NCBI GenBank assembly: GCA_938005545.1
Contig: CALKXV010000005.1
Span: 62,001-126,000, forward strand
DNA: 64,000 bases
From: an uncultured Paracoccaceae bacterium
GTDB lineage: Bacteria; Pseudomonadota; Alphaproteobacteria; Rhodobacterales; Rhodobacteraceae
Reading direction: 5' to 3'
Position 1 is the first letter of the stretch. Every line of letters begins with the position of its first letter. The notes beneath the pieces were generated by a model. The model saw only the letters and a program-made list of their open reading frames with translations. It was not told where the DNA came from and did no database searches. Below are positions 40,175 through 49,525 of the stretch, one piece after another. Both the position numbers and the translations under genes were made by a program.

Positions 40175-40867
40175 ATGAGTGAAATCAGAGTGGGAGATGG
40201 CCAGGGTGTCCCGGTTGATCTGCGCAGGTCGGCGCGGGCGCGTCGGATCTCGCTTCGGGTCTCGACTTTGGATGGCCGGGTGACTTTGACGGTGCCAAAT
40301 CATGTCAAGACCGAGGTGGCTTTAGATTTCGCGAAAGAAAAGTCCGATTGGATCGTCAAAGCCTTGGAAAAACAAAGCCCTATCGTGCCAGTTGGGATCG
40401 GCGCGCGGGTGCCGGTTTTAGGAGAAATGCACAACATCGTACCGGGGCAAGGGCGATCTGCGCGCGTCAAAGACGGTGTGATTGAGGCACCCGAAGGTCG
40501 CGTGGGCGTTTCAGTTCAAGTGTTGTTGAAGGTATTGGCACGTGAACATTTGGTTGCAGCGTCGGATCGGTATGCTGCGAAGCTGAGGCGATCTTACGGT
40601 CGTATCACTTTACGCGACACGCGTTCGCGGTGGGGGTCGTGTTCGCATGAAGGCAACTTGATGTATTCATGGCGTTTGGTTTTGGCACCACAAAATGTGT
40701 TGGATTATGTGGCGGCCCATGAGGTGGCGCATTTGGCACATATGGATCATTCCAAGTCGTTTTGGGCGGCTGTAGCTGATCTATGCCCTGATTATGAGGC
40801 CCCGCGCGGGTGGTTGCGACGCGAAGGTGCTGGCTTGCACAGTTATCGGTTTTCGTCGAACGATTGA
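40175..40867 (+). CDS. M48-like / YgjP (SprT-type) metal-dependent hydrolase
   Basis: SRWGSCSHEGNLMYSWRLVLAPQNVLDYVAAHEVAHLAHMDHSKSFW. Confidence 0.9.
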   Translation: MSEIRVGDGQGVPVDLRRSARARRISLRVSTLDGRVTLTVPNHVKTEVALDFAKEKSDWIVKALEKQSPIVPVGIGARVPVLGEMHNIVPGQGRSARVKDGVIEAPEGRVGVSVQVLLKVLAREHLVAASDRYAAKLRRSYGRITLRDTRSRWGSCSHEGNLMYSWRLVLAPQNVLDYVAAHEVAHLAHMDHSKSFWAAVADLCPDYEAPRGWLRREGAGLHSYRFSSND

Positions 40868-40903
40868 CGACCACGACTGGTTGTGATCACAATTGCACCC
40901 ATG

Positions 40904-41545
40904 CTGACCCGTCCCAATGATCCCCCAGTCGCCGCCCATGATCAGGTGTACCGCAGTCTTCGATCACGCATTTTGCACGGCGAGATGGAGCCGGGGGTCG
41001 CATTAACGCTGCGCGGTATTGGCAAAGAGTTCGGCGTGTCGATGACACCCGCACGCGAAGCTGTACGACGTTTGGTGGCAGAGGGTGCGCTTACACTATC
41101 CGCAACGGGTCGGGTTTCGACACCGGAATTGACCAACGAACGGATCGAGGAACTGGCGGCGCTGCGCGCGTTGTTGGAAACCGAACTGGCAACCCGAGCA
41201 TTGCCGCGGGCGCATTTGGCATTGATCGAAAGGCTGACGACCATCAACGGCACGGTGTCGGAAGCTGTGGCAAAGGGTGATTCAGTGGCCTACATCCGGC
41301 GCAATCTGGAGTTTCACCGCACGTTGTATTTGCGCGCACAAGCGCCAGCGATGCTGGCTTTGGCAGAAACGGTATGGCTGCAACTGGGGCCAACGATGCG
41401 TGCGCTTTATGGACGGATGCGCCAAGGCACTCCGCCGGAAAGTCATCGCAAAATCCTGGCCGCCCTGCGCGCCGGTGACGAAGCGGGGTTGCGCGTTGCC
41501 ATGCGCACAGATGTCACAAAAGGGCTGCGGTTGCTTTTGACCTAA
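40904..41545 (+). CDS. GntR family transcriptional regulator
   Basis: VYRSLRSRILHGEMEPGVALTLRGIGKEFGVSMTPAREAVRRLVAEGALTL. Confidence 0.92.
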   Translation: MTRPNDPPVAAHDQVYRSLRSRILHGEMEPGVALTLRGIGKEFGVSMTPAREAVRRLVAEGALTLSATGRVSTPELTNERIEELAALRALLETELATRALPRAHLALIERLTTINGTVSEAVAKGDSVAYIRRNLEFHRTLYLRAQAPAMLALAETVWLQLGPTMRALYGRMRQGTPPESHRKILAALRAGDEAGLRVAMRTDVTKGLRLLLT

Positions 41546-41624
41546 GCCAAAATCGTCGTTTGTGAGGCACCCCATCACGAAAAGGCGTTTGACGTTCTGA
41601 GGTGCTTTGGGGACAAACTCTGCG

Positions 41625-42857
41625 ATGAAGAAGACTGATCCCCTTGTTACCCCGGTCTTGATCGCCGGTTGTGTGATCGTCATGGTTGGCTTCGCAATTC
41701 GTGCGTCCTTTGGGGTGTTTCAGATCCCTGTTGCCGAAGAGTTCGGTTGGGCCCGCACGGAATTCTCACTGGCGATTGCGATCCAAAACCTGTTCTGGGG
41801 ACTGGGGCAGCCCTTGTTCGGAGCTATGGCCGAGAAAGTGGGCGACCGGAAAGCCATCGTTTTGGGCGCATTGTTGTACGCTTCGGGACTGGTGCTGTCG
41901 TCTTATGCGACCACGCCATTCGCTCTGCAAAGTCTTGAAGTTCTGGTGGGCCTTGGTGTGGCGGGCACAGGTTTTGGCGTTATTCTTGCCGTCGTAGGGC
42001 GGGCATCTTCGGACGAAAACCGTTCGATGGCATTGGGGATTGCAACGGCCGCTGGTTCTGCGGGCCAGGTGATCGGCGCGCCATTCGCCGAGATGATGTT
42101 GACAATCATGCCTTGGCAATCGGTGTTCTTGGTCTTTGCCGGCGCGATTATGGCAACATTGTTGGTGTTACCGATGATCAACAGCCCCGTTGCGTCAAAG
42201 GTGGAATTACAGGAAAGCATGGGCGTTGCCCTGATGCGTGCATTTAAAGATCCGTCCTATGCGCTTATTTTTATGGGATTTTTCTCCTGTGGGTATCAAC
42301 TGGCATTTATCACGGCGCACTTTCCGGCCCTTGTGACTGAAATGTGCGGGCCGATTGATCAGAACGGGGTTTTGGCCGGGATCGGGATCACGACTACATC
42401 GATCCTTGGTGCCGTAGCAATTGGACTGATCGGGTTTTTCAATATTGGTGGCACGCTTTTGGCGGGTTGGCTCGGCAAGCGGTATTCAAAGAAATACCTT
42501 TTGGCCGGGATTTACACAGCCCGGACTTTGGTGTCGGCCGCCTTTATTCTGGCCCCGATCACACCCGGTTCGGTGTTGATCTTTTCCGCGATCATGGGGG
42601 CGTTGTGGTTGGCGACGGTGCCGTTGACCAGCGGCTTGGTCGCGCATCTTTTTGGCATTCGGTACATGGGCACACTTTATGGTTTTGTGTTTCTAAGCCA
42701 TCAGTTGGGGTCGTTCCTGGGCGTTTGGTTAGGCGGACGGATGTATGATGTTTCAGGGGATTACACATTGGTCTGGTGGATTGGCATTGGGGTTGGTGCG
42801 TTCAGTGCAATCATTCATCTGCCGATCCGAGAAAACCGGATCGCTGTGCCTGCTTGA
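41625..42857 (+). CDS. MFS transporter
   Basis: 12-TM-like; FGWARTEFSLAIAIQNLFWGLGQPLFGAMAEKVGDRKAI. Confidence 0.9.
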   Translation: MKKTDPLVTPVLIAGCVIVMVGFAIRASFGVFQIPVAEEFGWARTEFSLAIAIQNLFWGLGQPLFGAMAEKVGDRKAIVLGALLYASGLVLSSYATTPFALQSLEVLVGLGVAGTGFGVILAVVGRASSDENRSMALGIATAAGSAGQVIGAPFAEMMLTIMPWQSVFLVFAGAIMATLLVLPMINSPVASKVELQESMGVALMRAFKDPSYALIFMGFFSCGYQLAFITAHFPALVTEMCGPIDQNGVLAGIGITTTSILGAVAIGLIGFFNIGGTLLAGWLGKRYSKKYLLAGIYTARTLVSAAFILAPITPGSVLIFSAIMGALWLATVPLTSGLVAHLFGIRYMGTLYGFVFLSHQLGSFLGVWLGGRMYDVSGDYTLVWWIGIGVGAFSAIIHLPIRENRIAVPA

Positions 42858-42923
42858 TCCTTAATCAAATGGAGTGCGCTGAAGCGCACACGCGATGTTT
42901 TGTCTTGGCGGCGCGCTTGCGGT

Positions 42924-43844
42924 TCAGGTTTTGAGGAACACGGCAAGGTGGTCGGCGACTTGAGCCGGGTGGGTTTGCAGCAGGTTGTGACCGGCACCTT
43001 TGATTTGTGCGTGATGCGCGTCGGGCGCATGGCGTGCAAGTTGGCCCATTGCGCTGAGCGGGACAATCGGATCGTCGGTACCCCAAAAGGCCAACGTTGG
43101 GATACCCTGGCAGCGTTTCAGGTTGGGTGTCAGGGACATCGGCAAAAGGTGCCGTCGCGACGATAGAACGGCTGGAAGAAATCCGCGCATGTATGTTTCA
43201 CCGGCCTGGCGATCCTCAAAATCCGGGATGACCGTGGCGATAGAACGATGTTCGACCAATTCGCGGCGAAGGTTCCAGCCACCTGCGACCCGTGTCATCC
43301 AATCACCTATGATCGGCGCTTGCCACAGGGACGACCGGTTGCCAGCCGTTTTTGGCGAAACGCCAGCGGGTGCCACCAGGATCAGGGCGTCGACCCGGTT
43401 TAAGTTCTGGGCGGTAAAGGCTGTCGCGATTTGTGCGCCCATCGAAAAGCCGAGAACATTAAGTTTGCCATCGACGTTTTGGTCGCGCAGCAGGTCGTCG
43501 ACTTGGGTTAAGAAAAATGCCAGCGTTTGATCGCCCTTGACGCGGGCTGAATGCCCCCGCCCGTAAAGATCGTAGCTGAGAACCCGGTATCCAAGCCCGG
43601 CAAGGCTGCGTTCTGTTGCTGCAAAAACATATGATGGTGTCGAAAGGCCATGGATACACAGAACCACTTTGCCGTCTTCGCGGCCATGCCAGCGAAAATG
43701 TGTCGCGCCTTGGGACAGGCTAGCGATTTGGCCCGGCGCTGTGTTCTGGCGGGCTTTGGACATCGGAGTTCGCATGGCTTCGATCAGGAACGGCAAGGCG
43801 GCCAGCAAAAGCAAGAAAGCTCCGATCACGATTAATGCGGTCAT
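42924..43844 (-). CDS. Alpha/beta hydrolase
   Basis: LCIHGLSTPSYVF, VLGFSMGAQIATAFTAQ, WGTDDPIVP, GAGHNLLQTHP. Confidence 0.92.
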   Translation of the reverse strand: MTALIVIGAFLLLLAALPFLIEAMRTPMSKARQNTAPGQIASLSQGATHFRWHGREDGKVVLCIHGLSTPSYVFAATERSLAGLGYRVLSYDLYGRGHSARVKGDQTLAFFLTQVDDLLRDQNVDGKLNVLGFSMGAQIATAFTAQNLNRVDALILVAPAGVSPKTAGNRSSLWQAPIIGDWMTRVAGGWNLRRELVEHRSIATVIPDFEDRQAGETYMRGFLPAVLSSRRHLLPMSLTPNLKRCQGIPTLAFWGTDDPIVPLSAMGQLARHAPDAHHAQIKGAGHNLLQTHPAQVADHLAVFLKT

Positions 43845-43887
43845 AGGGTCACGTCAGGATTGTTGGTCACATGCAAGGGGGGTTCTT

Positions 43888-44844
43888 TCAGAGCAGTTGG
43901 GCGTCGTCCAGCTTACCTTTGCGCCGGGCAAGGGCCTCGCGCCAGATCAGGACAAGGCCTGAACCAAGGATAAGCGCGATCCCAGCCAACGCTATGCGAT
44001 CCGGGTATTCGCCAAAGATGGAGATGCCCCAGATCAAGGCAAACGGCATCGCCACGTATTCGAAGGGCGCAATGAAGGCGGCATCTGATCGGCGATAAGC
44101 GGCGCTGATCGCGAAACCGCCGATGGCGATTGTGATGCCAAGGGCCGTGATCAAAAGCGCGTCGAACGGGGTTGGCCAAACCCAGGCGCGCAACAAGAAA
44201 GCCGCCGAAGGGTGATCGAAGGTATCAAACGCGCCGTGCCCAAGGGCAAGGCCAGCGAGTGTGCTGACGGCGAGCATGACGAACTGAGTGTAAAGAACCA
44301 GCGATGCAACACTGTCCGACGTGCCGATCCGCCGCGTCAGGATATGGAGCAAGGCGTAGGATGCAGCGGCCCCGATGGGGAAAAGTGCTGCGAGTTGGAA
44401 AGCAGCGCTTCCGGGACGGAGGACAAAGAGAACCCCGATTAATCCGACCGCGATTGCGATCCATCGGCGGGGGCCTACGGTTTCGCCTAGAAAGAAGATC
44501 GAAAAGATCGCGATCATGAACGGGCTGACGAAGAAAATAGCGACTGTTTCAGCCAAAGGCATCGCAGCAAGGCCCAGAAAGAACAGGAAATTTGCGATGA
44601 CGACGAAGAGACCGCGAAGCAACTGGACTTTCAGGTTTTCGGTTCTGAGTTCTGCGAATGTACCGGTGAGGGGCGCGAGCACGCAGACGACAAGAAGAAT
44701 GGCGACCAGCGTTCGAAAAAAGGTGATCTGGTACAACGGATAGTCGCTTGAGAGAAATTTGATCAGGACATCAACGCAGGAAAAGCTTACTGCCGCCAGT
44801 ATCGCCCAAAGCGCGCCAACGAATGGAGCATGGTCATCTGTCAT
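43888..44844 (-). CDS. DMT/EamA family transporter
   Basis: 10-TM EamA-like. Confidence 0.88.
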   Translation of the reverse strand: MTDDHAPFVGALWAILAAVSFSCVDVLIKFLSSDYPLYQITFFRTLVAILLVVCVLAPLTGTFAELRTENLKVQLLRGLFVVIANFLFFLGLAAMPLAETVAIFFVSPFMIAIFSIFFLGETVGPRRWIAIAVGLIGVLFVLRPGSAAFQLAALFPIGAAASYALLHILTRRIGTSDSVASLVLYTQFVMLAVSTLAGLALGHGAFDTFDHPSAAFLLRAWVWPTPFDALLITALGITIAIGGFAISAAYRRSDAAFIAPFEYVAMPFALIWGISIFGEYPDRIALAGIALILGSGLVLIWREALARRKGKLDDAQLL

Positions 44845-44910
44845 TTTGCGTCCATGATCCCAGTGTGTAATTAGATTGAACGTCTAGGGTCTTCGTATTT
44901 GGAATGACCG

Positions 44911-45342
44911 TCAATTCAATGCGCGATCAAGGGCGGAAAGAAACCGGGACCGGTCGGTTTTTGAGAAAGCCTTGCCGCCGCCTTGTTTGAAAGGGTCTGC
45001 GGCGCGCAGATCAGTTGCAAGATCGCGCAAGGCCAGGGTTTCGCCAATGTTGCGCTCCGATAAAGGCTCGCCGTTCGGTTTCAGAACTTTTGCACCGGCG
45101 GCTACGCATTTGGCGGCCAGAGGTATGTCGCTGGTGATCACGACGTCGCCGGTATTTGCGTTCTCAGCGATCCATTTGTCCGCCTCGTCAGGGCCTGCAT
45201 CAACGAAAACGCTTTCGATGAGTGGGTTCTGCGATGGTCTTATGCCCCCGTTCGAGACCATTTTGACGGTGATTTTGCGGCGCGTTGCGACGGCTTCGAT
45301 TTCGCTTTTGACCGGGCAGGCGTCTGCATCCACAAAGATCAT
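44911..45342 (-). CDS. YaiI/YqxD (DUF188) family protein
   Basis: IFVDADACPVKSEIEAVA, GDVVITSDIPLAAKCVAAGAKVLKPNGE. Confidence 0.92.
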   Translation of the reverse strand: MIFVDADACPVKSEIEAVATRRKITVKMVSNGGIRPSQNPLIESVFVDAGPDEADKWIAENANTGDVVITSDIPLAAKCVAAGAKVLKPNGEPLSERNIGETLALRDLATDLRAADPFKQGGGKAFSKTDRSRFLSALDRALN

Positions 45343-46166
45343 GACCAAAGCATTTCGGCGTGAAAGGCGATGTGGTCTTCCATGAAGGTTGAGACAAAGA
45401 AATAACTGTGATCATAGCCTTTTTGCAGGCGAAGCGTCGCCTCCATCCGACGAATTGCGAGCGCTGCTGCAAGGTTTTCGGTTTTCAAGAGATCGCCGAA
45501 CTGATCATCAGTTCCGGTATCGATCAGGATGGGCGGCATATTTGCGCCATTTTTGATCAGGTACGTGGCGTCGTGGGCATTGCCTGCCTCGGTGGAACCA
45601 AGATAAGCATTGAATTGTTTTTGCCCCCAGTCGCTGGCCGTCGGATTGCATATTGGCGCGAAAGCCGAGACGGATCGAAATCGGCCGGGCGATTTGGCTG
45701 CCAGCGTCAATGCACCGTGCCCGCCCATGGAATGGCCCGTGATCGCTTGGCGTTCTGGGTCGATGGCGAACTCGTTCGTCAAAAGATCAGTCAGATCGTT
45801 AAGGATATAGCTTTCCATTTTGAAATGTGTGGACCAGGGCGATTGCGTGGCGTCGAGGTAAAATCCAGCTCCTTGGCCCAGATCGAAAGCGTCATCGTCG
45901 GCGACACCATCGCCGCGCGGGGATGTGTCGGGGAAGACAAGGGCAATGCCCTGTTCAGCTGCCCAGGCTTGCGCGCCCGCTTTTGTCATGGCGTTTTCGT
46001 GGGTGCAGGTCAGGCCAGACAGATACCAAAGGATCGGCACGGGGGCGTCCTTTGCCTCAAGCGGCAGGAACAGACCAAAGGTCATGGGCGTGCCTGTGGC
46101 GCTGCTTTCGTGGGTATAAACGCCTTGGGTGCCACCAAAGCATGTGTTCACAGCAACAGTTTCCAT
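45339..46166 (-). CDS. fghA: S-formylglutathione hydrolase
   Basis: GLTCTHENAMTKAGAQAWAAEQGIALVFPDTSPRG, ITGHSMGGHGALTLA. Confidence 0.94.
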   Translation of the reverse strand: METVAVNTCFGGTQGVYTHESSATGTPMTFGLFLPLEAKDAPVPILWYLSGLTCTHENAMTKAGAQAWAAEQGIALVFPDTSPRGDGVADDDAFDLGQGAGFYLDATQSPWSTHFKMESYILNDLTDLLTNEFAIDPERQAITGHSMGGHGALTLAAKSPGRFRSVSAFAPICNPTASDWGQKQFNAYLGSTEAGNAHDATYLIKNGANMPPILIDTGTDDQFGDLLKTENLAAALAIRRMEATLRLQKGYDHSYFFVSTFMEDHIAFHAEMLWS

Positions 46167-46176
46167 GAGATATCCT

Positions 46177-47106
46177 TTAGAAAGTCCCGATCCAAGTGAT
46201 GACGGCAGCGACCGTGACAACCGACAAAGCGGTTGAGACAAGGATCGAAGCCGACACCCGTTGGGGTGCGACGTTATAGTGTTGGGCCAGGATAAAGATA
46301 TTCCCGGCGACGGGAAGAGCTGCCGCTGCGATCATGACTTTTGCAGCGAAGGGCTCAACGGGCCAGATGAATAGCGCTGCTACGGCAATGGCGGCGGGAT
46401 GAACGAAAAGTTTCAAAACCGAAATCCAAATGGCGACAGACACCCGTTCAGCGGATTTTGTCGCCAGCGATGCGCCAATGGCGAAAAGCGCACCGGGCGT
46501 CGCGGCCGCCCCAAGCAATGTCAGGAATTCATCGACAGGTTCCGGGATTGGAAGCGAGTAGGACGACCATATTAGTCCCAAAACGATTGAGACGATCATC
46601 GGGTTTTTGACAAGTCCCACCAGCACGGTTCCAAAGACATGTGGTGACAGGCCTCCGCCACGCGACCCGGTGATCAAGATAACGATCAGGCTGGAAAAGA
46701 CGATCAGGTCGACGGCAAGGATCATAATGATCGGAGCAACGGCGTCCGGGCCCAGTAAAAGCGCAAGCATTGGAATGCCCAAGAACCCGACGTTGCCGAT
46801 CACAGCGCATTGAGCTTCAACGGCGGCTTCAGAGATGGGTACGCCACGGAACATAGCGACCGCTGTGGCCAGTATATAGACCGCGATGTTGGCCGAAAGG
46901 TATGCGGTGACGAAGGTCCAGTCCAAGACGTCGCCCAGCTCCAAAGTTGCGGAAAACCGGAATATCATGGCCGAAAGTGCGAAATAGAAGACGAATTTGG
47001 TGAGGTAGGCCGTTGCCTCTTCGCTGAAAAACCTGGTCCGCCCCGCCAAATAGCCAAGGCCGATCAGCGCGAAAAAGGGTAAGGTTTTGAGGAAGATTTC
47101 CCACAT
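46177..47106 (-). CDS. AEC (auxin efflux carrier) family transporter
   Basis: TM-rich; AQCAVIGNVGFLGIPMLALLLG. Confidence 0.88.
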   Translation of the reverse strand: MWEIFLKTLPFFALIGLGYLAGRTRFFSEEATAYLTKFVFYFALSAMIFRFSATLELGDVLDWTFVTAYLSANIAVYILATAVAMFRGVPISEAAVEAQCAVIGNVGFLGIPMLALLLGPDAVAPIIMILAVDLIVFSSLIVILITGSRGGGLSPHVFGTVLVGLVKNPMIVSIVLGLIWSSYSLPIPEPVDEFLTLLGAAATPGALFAIGASLATKSAERVSVAIWISVLKLFVHPAAIAVAALFIWPVEPFAAKVMIAAAALPVAGNIFILAQHYNVAPQRVSASILVSTALSVVTVAAVITWIGTF

Positions 47107-47155
47107 TGCGTTGGCCTAACACGCGAGGGTGGGCTGCAAAAGCCAGATCGGTCGC

Positions 47156-48169
47156 TCAAAGGCTTTGGGGCGTCACGACTGTGAAGCGGCTTGGACCAAC
47201 TTCGATTTCACTGGGCAACATCCGGTGATGATGCAGCATGATCTGGCAGGCAGTCCGCGCGTCTTGGCGCAGATCGTGATCGATCACAAAAGTTAACTGG
47301 CGTTTGACCAAAAGCGCTTTGTTTGTGCGATCCATGTCATGGGCGGCAAAGACGAAAATTGGGCGTTTGGCTCCCGTGAAAGCGCGGATAACGGCGTGAT
47401 TGGCACCACCAACAGAATAGACCGCGCTCAAGCTCGGCTGTTTATCAAGAATGCGTTCGACAAGGTTTTGGGTGGTCAGATCAAGGCCCATGCCTTCAGC
47501 CACGCGAAAGATTTTTCGTTCGGGTGCGGCGCGTTTGAGTTCGGCTTCAAATCCGTGGGCGCGGTCATCTTCGCCTGCGAAACGTGCACTGGAAAGGGTG
47601 ATCAAAACATCGCTTTGTCTCCCGTGCAACATCGGCGCCATCAAGCCCGCAGCTGTTGCGCCAGCCTTCCGGTTGTCGATACCGATATAGGCCAGTCGCG
47701 CGTGCATCGGAAGATCGGTAACGAAAGTTGCAACGGGAATTGCGTTTTCCATCAATCTATTAGCAGCGGCGACGACCGCCGGTGTCGCGCGGGCCTTCAA
47801 AACGACACCGTGACTTCCGCGTTGCTTGATGCGGGTTAGCAGGCGGGTCAGATCAGTGTCGCTCCATCGCTCCTGAAGATGAAAGCGAAGCGTCACATTG
47901 GCGGGGCGCAGACTTGGAAGTTCGGTTTCAAAAGCGCGGCGCACGGCGGTGGCAAACCGGACGGGTGCCTCCATCACCACGTCGAGCGACAGACGTTTTC
48001 CGGCAAGACTTGCGGTGTCGTATTGGCGTTCAAGCTCCGCGATGGCCGACTGCACCCGTGCCCGCGTTGATGCGCGCACGCCGGGGCGGTCATTCAAGAC
48101 GCGGTCGACAGTCGCTAGGCTCAAGCCTGCCTGAAACGCGACTTCCTTCATGGGAAAGCGATAGGGCAT
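47156..48169 (-). CDS. LacI family transcriptional regulator
   Basis: MKEVAFQAGLSLATVDRVLNDRPGVRASTRARVQSAI. Confidence 0.92.
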   Translation of the reverse strand: MPYRFPMKEVAFQAGLSLATVDRVLNDRPGVRASTRARVQSAIAELERQYDTASLAGKRLSLDVVMEAPVRFATAVRRAFETELPSLRPANVTLRFHLQERWSDTDLTRLLTRIKQRGSHGVVLKARATPAVVAAANRLMENAIPVATFVTDLPMHARLAYIGIDNRKAGATAAGLMAPMLHGRQSDVLITLSSARFAGEDDRAHGFEAELKRAAPERKIFRVAEGMGLDLTTQNLVERILDKQPSLSAVYSVGGANHAVIRAFTGAKRPIFVFAAHDMDRTNKALLVKRQLTFVIDHDLRQDARTACQIMLHHHRMLPSEIEVGPSRFTVVTPQSL

Positions 48170-48260
48170 AAAGCGAGTACTGAGGTGTTTTTGAGGTATT
48201 TTCCAGAAAAATCCTGCAATGATCCCGAATAGATTATAGGCTCGCTCAAGGGAGGCTGAA

Positions 48261-49445
48261 ATGAACCCACAAAACCTGATCCACCAACGTCGGAGTTCAA
48301 TCTGGCTGGACGAAACCGCTGGAGATATCGACGGTTTTCGGGCTTTGGTTGAGGTTGAAACTCAGACGTCTGATTGGCCGCAGTGCGACGAGATCGCCGG
48401 GAACATTCCGATCTATGACGGCGAACGGGTTCGATCTGCTGCACAGGGTACTGCTACGACCTTGGATCTTTTGTCGGAATGGAACGCAGCCTTTGACGTT
48501 GGCCCGGGGATTATAGTCATTCGGGGCGGGATGCCGGATTTAGATGTGGTGGATCGCGCCTCGGAGGTTTTTGCAGAAATCATCAAAGACGAACGCGCGA
48601 CGGGTTCGGGCGGGGGCGACCATTTTGCCAAGCCGGGTGCGAACGACAGGGTCTGGAATGCAGCGGAAAAACACTGCCGTGCGGATCCGGCGAACTTCGC
48701 GGCCTATTATAGTGCGGACGCCATCGCGATGCCGTCGCGTGCTTGGTTGGGGCGGGGTTATCAGCTGACGGCGCAAGTGAACCGGGTCAATCCGGGCGGT
48801 GCAGCTCAGACCGCGCACAGGGACTATCATTTGGGGTTCATGAATGCCGAACAATTGGCAACCTATCCTGTTCAAGCCCACAGATTTTCGCCAAACCTGA
48901 CATTGCAGGGCGCGATCGCTCATTGTGACATGCCGATTGAAAGCGGACCGACGATGTTGTTGCCGTATTCTCAGCGATATCCAGCGGGCTATGTAGCATT
49001 TCACCGGCCCGAATTTCAAAGCTATTTCGCCGAACATCATGTGCAGATGCCCTTGGAGAAGGGCGATGTGGTGTTTTTCAACCCAGCCGTCATGCATGGG
49101 GCTGGGGCAAACAAATCAGCCGACATCTTGCGCATGGCTAACCTGTTGCAGATCGGCTCGGCATTCGGGCGGTCGATTGAAAGTGTGGATCGATCTGGGA
49201 TGTCAAAGGCGTTATATCCGGTTTTGGCGGACACGGATTTGGACGCACGGGGAGTGGCCAATGTCATTGCTGCCTCGGCAGAAGGGTATGCGTTTCCGAC
49301 GAACCTGGATCGTGATCCGCCGGTGGGTGGGCTTATCCCATTGAGCCAGGCGGAATTGATGGCGGGGGCTTTGGAACAAAGCCGCTCAAAGGAAGAATGG
49401 GCGGCCGAGGTTGACGCCATGGATCGACGTCGGTTGCCGCGATGA
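48261..49445 (+). CDS. Phytanoyl-CoA dioxygenase family protein
   Basis: TAHRDYHLGFM, HGAGANKSADILRMANLLQIGS. Confidence 0.75.
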   Translation: MNPQNLIHQRRSSIWLDETAGDIDGFRALVEVETQTSDWPQCDEIAGNIPIYDGERVRSAAQGTATTLDLLSEWNAAFDVGPGIIVIRGGMPDLDVVDRASEVFAEIIKDERATGSGGGDHFAKPGANDRVWNAAEKHCRADPANFAAYYSADAIAMPSRAWLGRGYQLTAQVNRVNPGGAAQTAHRDYHLGFMNAEQLATYPVQAHRFSPNLTLQGAIAHCDMPIESGPTMLLPYSQRYPAGYVAFHRPEFQSYFAEHHVQMPLEKGDVVFFNPAVMHGAGANKSADILRMANLLQIGSAFGRSIESVDRSGMSKALYPVLADTDLDARGVANVIAASAEGYAFPTNLDRDPPVGGLIPLSQAELMAGALEQSRSKEEWAAEVDAMDRRRLPR

Positions 49446-49525
49446 AAGGAAATGCGGAGGGGCGCCCGCTTGTGCGACGCCCCTTAATAGACCTTGCATT
49501 CATGCAGTTTGAGCCAACGTGCGCC

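Noticed and set aside
42874-42889. GTGCGC-tgaa-GCGCAC hairpin between MFS and hydrolase genes as a strong terminator
   Set aside because: Only a 6-bp stem with no clean T-run; plausible weak bidirectional terminator for convergent genes but not distinctive
48170-48260. LacI operator between the LacI-family gene and the PhyH gene
   Set aside because: Only an imperfect GGNWTTTT/AAAAWNCC-like match; lacks the central CG expected for LacI-family operators
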